Source of the DNA: Bacteroidales bacterium
GTDB taxonomy: Bacteria > Bacteroidota > Bacteroidia > Bacteroidales > NBLH01
DNA length: 8,062 bases
NCBI GenBank assembly: GCA_027083715.1
Contig: JALWNR010000043.1
Coordinates: 1 to 8,062, forward strand
Direction of reading: 5' to 3'
The notes under the pieces: model-generated
What the model saw: the letters and a program-made list of their open reading frames with translations, nothing else
Told to the model about the DNA's origin: nothing
The model's database searches: none
Program-made: the position numbers and the translations under genes
Part shown: positions 5,172-8,062 of the stretch, in pieces
How positions within the stretch are numbered: the first letter of the stretch is position 1
Layout of the letters: each line of letters begins with the position of its first letter

Positions 5172-6836
5172 ATGAAAAAGTTTAAATTATTTTCAGATTT
5201 TCGCTCTTATGTTTTTATAGGTACAATCTTCCTGTTTTCATTTGTTTTTATCAGTTTTAACGATACCGATGATTTCGAATTAGCTAAAAATTTAGATATT
5301 TATCAAAGCCTGATTCGTGAACTGAGACTTTATTATGTAGATGAAATTCATTCGGATAAGATTATAAAAACATCCATAGACAAAATGCTTGCTTCATTAG
5401 ACCCTTATACAGTATATTATCCGGAGTCTAAAATCGAAGATTTTAAATTTATGACTACCGGAAAATATGGAGGAGTAGGAGCATTAATTCGTAAAGATAC
5501 TGCAGGGATAGTAATAGAAGAGGTTTATAAAGATTATCCCGCATATAAAGCCGGTATCCGACCAGGAGATATAATAAAAATGGTGGAAGGCATTCCTGTA
5601 AACAGTGCAAACACCTCGGATATCAGCGATTTATTAAAAGGTGTACCTAACACTTCGGTTAATGTTAAAATATATCGTCCATATACCAATGAAACTAAAA
5701 ATATTAGCATACTAAGACAGCAGATAAGAGTAAAAAATGTACCCTATTACGGAATGATAAACGCAGAAACCGGCTACATAAAACTTACGGATTTCACCCA
5801 AATGGCTTATGAAGAAGTAAAAAAAGCATTAATTTCTTTAAAAGAACAAAAAGCCAAATACATAGTATTTGATTTACGCGGAAATCCCGGTGGCTTATTA
5901 AACGAAGCGGTGGATATTGTAAGCCTGTTTGTGGAAAAAGGGACTCCGGTAGTAAGTATGAAAGGAAAAATGACCCGTTGGAACCAATCTATGAGTACGA
6001 AAAAAAGTCCTGTCGATAAAGATATTCCCTTAATTGTTTTAATTAATCGTAATTCTGCATCTGCATCAGAAATTGTTTCAGGTGCTTTACAAGATTTAGA
6101 CCGGGCAGTTATTATTGGGGAACGTTCATTTGGTAAAGGCTTAGTACAAACTACACGTGATTTATCCTACAATACAAAACTGAAAATTACTACGGCAAAA
6201 TATTACATACCAAGCGGCAGATGTATTCAAGCTCTGGATTATTCTCATCGAAATCCCGATGGCAGTGTAGGACATGTACCCGATTCTTTAATAAGCGAGT
6301 TTAAAACCAAAAATGGTAGAACGGTTTATGACGGTGGTGGCATACTGCCCGATATTGTAAATAAAACTGAATATATGAATCCTTTGGCGCAATTCCTAAC
6401 TCAAAACAATATTATTTTTGATTATGCAAATCGTTTTTATTTTGAGCATGATTCTATTTCACCACTGAATGAATTTATCTTGTCTGAGGCTGAATATAAT
6501 AAATTTATGGATTATCTAATCGGTAGAAATATCAAATATAAAAGTGGAACCGATAAAAAATTACAAGAATTAATTAAAAAGGCAAAATCGGAAAAATACT
6601 ACGATAAAATTTCTGATGAAATTAATAAATTGCAACAAAAATTAAAACATAATGTTCGTGATGATTTAATTTACTTTAAAGATGATATTAAGCGTATTTT
6701 GACTTATGAAATTATAAAACGCTATTACTTTCGCAGTGGTTTGTATGAGTATGATTCTAAACACAGCAGCGATGTGTTAAAAAGCTTAACACTTTTTAAA
6801 AATATTCAAAAATATAATGGAATACTGAATAAATAG
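5172..6836 (+). CDS. S41 family C-terminal processing peptidase (CtpA/Prc-like)
   Basis: The protein is a serine endopeptidase of 554 residues, anchored in or exported across the inner membrane, that cleaves near protein C-termini in the periplasm. Residues about 13-29 form a hydrophobic signal or anchor (YVFIGTIFLFSFVFISF). A helical N-terminal cap contains the family-typical LRLYYVDEI and MLASLDPYTVYYP. The PDZ domain spans about 92-170 (GKYGGVGALI, then AGIRPGDII). The catalytic domain holds DLRGNPGG (about 236-243), the nucleophile region NSASASEIVSGALQD with Ser297 as the probable nucleophile, and the base Lys322 in GERSFGKGLVQ. The 25-residue Ser-Lys spacing and the Gln four residues after Lys match E. 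coli Prc (Ser430, Lys455). The C-terminal extension (about 400-554), with the motif YEIIKRYYF, is typical of Bacteroidota members. A strong terminator follows, and rnpA and hemD lie beyond it on the other strand. Nothing suggests a defect or a specific link to the Cys-repeat protein. The physiological substrate is not evident. Confidence 0.97.
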   Translation: MKKFKLFSDFRSYVFIGTIFLFSFVFISFNDTDDFELAKNLDIYQSLIRELRLYYVDEIHSDKIIKTSIDKMLASLDPYTVYYPESKIEDFKFMTTGKYGGVGALIRKDTAGIVIEEVYKDYPAYKAGIRPGDIIKMVEGIPVNSANTSDISDLLKGVPNTSVNVKIYRPYTNETKNISILRQQIRVKNVPYYGMINAETGYIKLTDFTQMAYEEVKKALISLKEQKAKYIVFDLRGNPGGLLNEAVDIVSLFVEKGTPVVSMKGKMTRWNQSMSTKKSPVDKDIPLIVLINRNSASASEIVSGALQDLDRAVIIGERSFGKGLVQTTRDLSYNTKLKITTAKYYIPSGRCIQALDYSHRNPDGSVGHVPDSLISEFKTKNGRTVYDGGGILPDIVNKTEYMNPLAQFLTQNNIIFDYANRFYFEHDSISPLNEFILSEAEYNKFMDYLIGRNIKYKSGTDKKLQELIKKAKSEKYYDKISDEINKLQQKLKHNVRDDLIYFKDDIKRILTYEIIKRYYFRSGLYEYDSKHSSDVLKSLTLFKNIQKYNGILNK

Positions 6837-6859
6837 AATCCCCTAATTCATTTTCAGTC

Positions 6860-6893
6860 AAAAACCTTGTCTTTGCGGGCAAGGTTTTTTCCT
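6860..6893 (+). terminator. Rho-independent terminator of the S41 protease gene
   Basis: The arms AAAAACCTTG (6860-6869) and CAAGGTTTTT (6880-6889) form a perfect 10-bp stem with a 10-nt loop. The T-run starts in the stem and is followed by CCTGTTTT. It lies 24 bp after the stop codon. The A-run on the left arm also gives a short T-tract on the minus strand, so the hairpin might act weakly for transcripts arriving from rnpA. Confidence 0.9.
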
Positions 6894-7077
6894 GTTTTAA
6901 TTTTTGGGACACCCTTACAATTTTTAACAATAATTTGAACAGAATATACTATCGGGTTTATTTTTCTTTTTAGGTAAAAACATTCACGAATATAGCACGG
7001 GACATCCATTTTTCAAAACCATCCATTGTAAATCAATGAGTTAAGAGATTTTTTTATGAAATTAAATTCAAGATAAT

Positions 7078-7464
7078 CTAATCTCTGCCTATTCGCTCTA
7101 TAAGCTTTAAAAATATTTGATTTAAGACACTTTCTATTGTTTGGTATGTCTTGATGTCATTTGCAACATAAATAAGCATCAGCGCCAATTTTTTATCCTT
7201 TCCCTGTAAAATATTTTGTAAGCCTACAATATTCAATCTGATGGCTTCACGCATCCTCCTTTTTAATAAGTTACGCTTAACAGCATGTTTAAATCTTTTT
7301 TTCGAAACACTTACCGCTGCTTGCCATAAAACATCTTCAGGCAATTCATCTACTTCTATCCATACCATACGCAAGGGATATTTACTTATTGATTGACCTT
7401 CCTCAAACAATTTCCCAATCAACTTTTTACTGCGTAAACGTACTTTTTTTTGATAATTGTACAT
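7078..7464 (-). CDS. rnpA: Ribonuclease P protein component
   Basis: This is the small basic protein (128 residues) that binds the catalytic RNase P RNA and helps it recognise and cleave the 5' leader of precursor tRNAs in the cytoplasm. The diagnostic RNR region is clear at residues 57-76 (RFKHAVKRNLLKRRMREAIR), preceded by the strand AAVSVSKK. The N-terminus (VRLRSKKLIGKLFEEGQSI) corresponds to the usual 'L..., F..., G' start of the family. The length is normal. The ATG is the first available and gives a full-length N-terminus. The gene points away from the S41 protease gene's terminator. It is separated from hemD by 312 bp that contain the hemD terminator and a palindromic repeat, so it is probably transcribed on its own. 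The 241-bp stretch beyond its stop codon holds no strong terminator for this strand. Confidence 0.97.
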   Translation of the reverse strand: MYNYQKKVRLRSKKLIGKLFEEGQSISKYPLRMVWIEVDELPEDVLWQAAVSVSKKRFKHAVKRNLLKRRMREAIRLNIVGLQNILQGKDKKLALMLIYVANDIKTYQTIESVLNQIFLKLIERIGRD

Positions 7465-7519
7465 ATTAATTTCAGGTTTTCCTTAATTCCCAAGATCCGG
7501 ATACAAATAATTAATTTTA

Positions 7520-7573
7520 TACCTTAAACCCGCAAGTATCTTTTACTGCAAACATACCTGCGGATTTAAGGTA
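7520..7573. repeat. Intergenic palindromic repeat upstream of rnpA
   Basis: Two 20-bp arms at 7520-7539 and 7554-7573 are inverted copies that differ at two positions, with a 14-nt loop between them. The core of each arm is TACCTTAAAyCCGCArGTAT. The hairpin is followed by no T-run on either strand, so it is not a typical terminator. A degenerate copy occurs at about 2214-2310 in front of the radical SAM gene. Relative to rnpA, the element ends 55 nt before the start codon. It could be a leader RNA structure, a protein-binding site or a small dispersed repeat. Confidence 0.85.
7549..7556 (-). promoter_or_regulatory. Candidate -7 promoter motif for rnpA inside the palindrome
   Basis: On the minus strand this reads TATGTTTG, an exact TAnnTTTG match about 85 bp upstream of the rnpA ATG. 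It overlaps the loop and inner edge of the palindromic repeat. No clear -33 box is seen at the expected distance. If used, transcription would start inside the repeat and carry one arm into the rnpA leader. Confidence 0.35.
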
Positions 7574-7709
7574 ATAGCTTATTATTAAAATTTAAATTAC
7601 AGTATTCTTTTCATCTATCAAATAATCAGCTTCTTGTATTAATCGCATAATTGTTTACAAACTTTTGTTCAGCACTAAATTACCAACGACAGCAATTTCA
7701 AACAAATAA

Positions 7710-7752
7710 ATAAAACAAAAAAAAGCTGCGCTGAAACATGTTCAGGCAGCTT
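7710..7752 (-). terminator. Rho-independent terminator of hemD
   Basis: On the minus strand a hairpin is formed by AAGCTGCCTGAA and its partner, which carries one extra base as a bulge (7741-7752 with 7723-7735, 5-nt loop). It is followed by an uninterrupted T-run and further T-rich sequence (7722 down to 7710). It begins 25 bp after the hemD stop codon and separates hemD from rnpA transcription. Confidence 0.93.
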
Positions 7753-7776
7753 AATAATTTTCTTCAACCGAAAATC

Positions 7777-8062
7777 CTACTTATCGTGATTTTTAATATA
7801 ACTTTCAATAGCCATAGTCATCGAAGGAGTTTTGGGCGCAGGAGCCTGAATATCCAAACGCAAACCTGCTTCTTTCACCGCTTTTGCCGTATTAGTACCA
7901 AAAGATGCTATTTTAGTATCATTTTGTTTAAAATCAGGAAAATTATGTAATAATGATTTTATGCCCGAAGGACTGTAAAAAACCAAAATATCGTAATTAA
8001 CATCAGCTAAATCAGATAAATCACTACTTACCGTACGATAAAAAATTGCTTTTGTAAAATTT
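7777..8062 (-). CDS. hemD: Uroporphyrinogen-III synthase, C-terminal part (partial)
   Basis: The enzyme cyclises hydroxymethylbilane to uroporphyrinogen III in the cytoplasm, a step on the route to haem and related tetrapyrroles. Only the last 94 residues are present, because the frame runs off the right edge of the window. The visible part matches the second alpha/beta domain of the family: YDILVFYSPSGIKSL (strand, then the conserved S-P-S-G-I turn), then IASFGTNTAKAVKEAGL (the F-G-x-x-T-A-x-A-x-x-x-G signature) and the terminal TPSMTMAIESYI helix. These features, and adjacency to rnpA, are typical of Bacteroidota. It ends at TAG (7779-7777) and is followed by a strong terminator. Confidence 0.95.
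   Translation of the reverse strand, partial: NFTKAIFYRTVSSDLSDLADVNYDILVFYSPSGIKSLLHNFPDFKQNDTKIASFGTNTAKAVKEAGLRLDIQAPAPKTPSMTMAIESYIKNHDK

Noticed and set aside
5172..6836. S41 protease as the dedicated leader peptidase of the putative RiPP-like system
   Set aside because: It lies after a 351-bp spacer with its own promoter candidate, its features are those of a general CtpA/Prc enzyme, and its neighbourhood with rnpA and hemD looks like housekeeping DNA. Its active site would also be periplasmic, away from the cytoplasmic tail.
7738..7950. A 70-codon plus-strand open frame
   Set aside because: It overlaps the hemD 3' end and terminator antisense, and the hemD frame has clear family motifs.

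Overview
The window is AT-rich and reads as a chromosomal segment from a member of the Bacteroidota. Three things suggest this. The right end carries the 3' part of hemD next to rnpA and an S41 (CtpA-type) protease, and all three have Bacteroidota-like sequence features. The spacer DNA contains exact matches to the Bacteroidota -7 promoter motif TAnnTTTG. Start codons mostly lack a strong Shine-Dalgarno sequence. No finer taxonomic call is supported.

Layout, left to right. Positions 1-216 (+) are the 3' end of an unrecognised gene. Positions 360-2003 (+) encode a 547-residue membrane-anchored protein that looks DUF2207-like: signal peptide, beta-rich ectodomain, one membrane span, cytoplasmic winged-helix-like domain, acidic/aromatic linker. 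It ends in a striking period-four Cys repeat (CHDA, then six CHSA, then a last Cys). A short fold-back element with a 9-bp direct repeat sits exactly on its stop codon (2001-2173). A degenerate palindromic repeat follows (about 2214-2310). Positions 2372-3730 (+) encode a radical SAM enzyme with an N-terminal PqqD-like (RRE) region and a C-terminal SPASM domain. Positions 3858-4820 (+) encode an unrecognised membrane protein with four predicted spans. After a 351-bp spacer come an S41 protease (5172-6836, +) and a clear terminator. On the minus strand are rnpA (7078-7464) and the 3' part of hemD (7777-8062), which ends at its own terminator.

The main point of interest is 360-4820. A protein whose tail is a run of CXXX repeats stands next to a radical SAM/SPASM enzyme with a peptide-recognition domain. 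This is the arrangement expected of a RiPP-type modification system, but here the putative core would be the cytoplasmic tail of a large membrane protein and not a short free peptide. The adjacent four-span protein may be a third component. These functional links are inferred from domain architecture and adjacency; no homology search could be run. The right half (S41 protease, rnpA, hemD) is ordinary housekeeping DNA.
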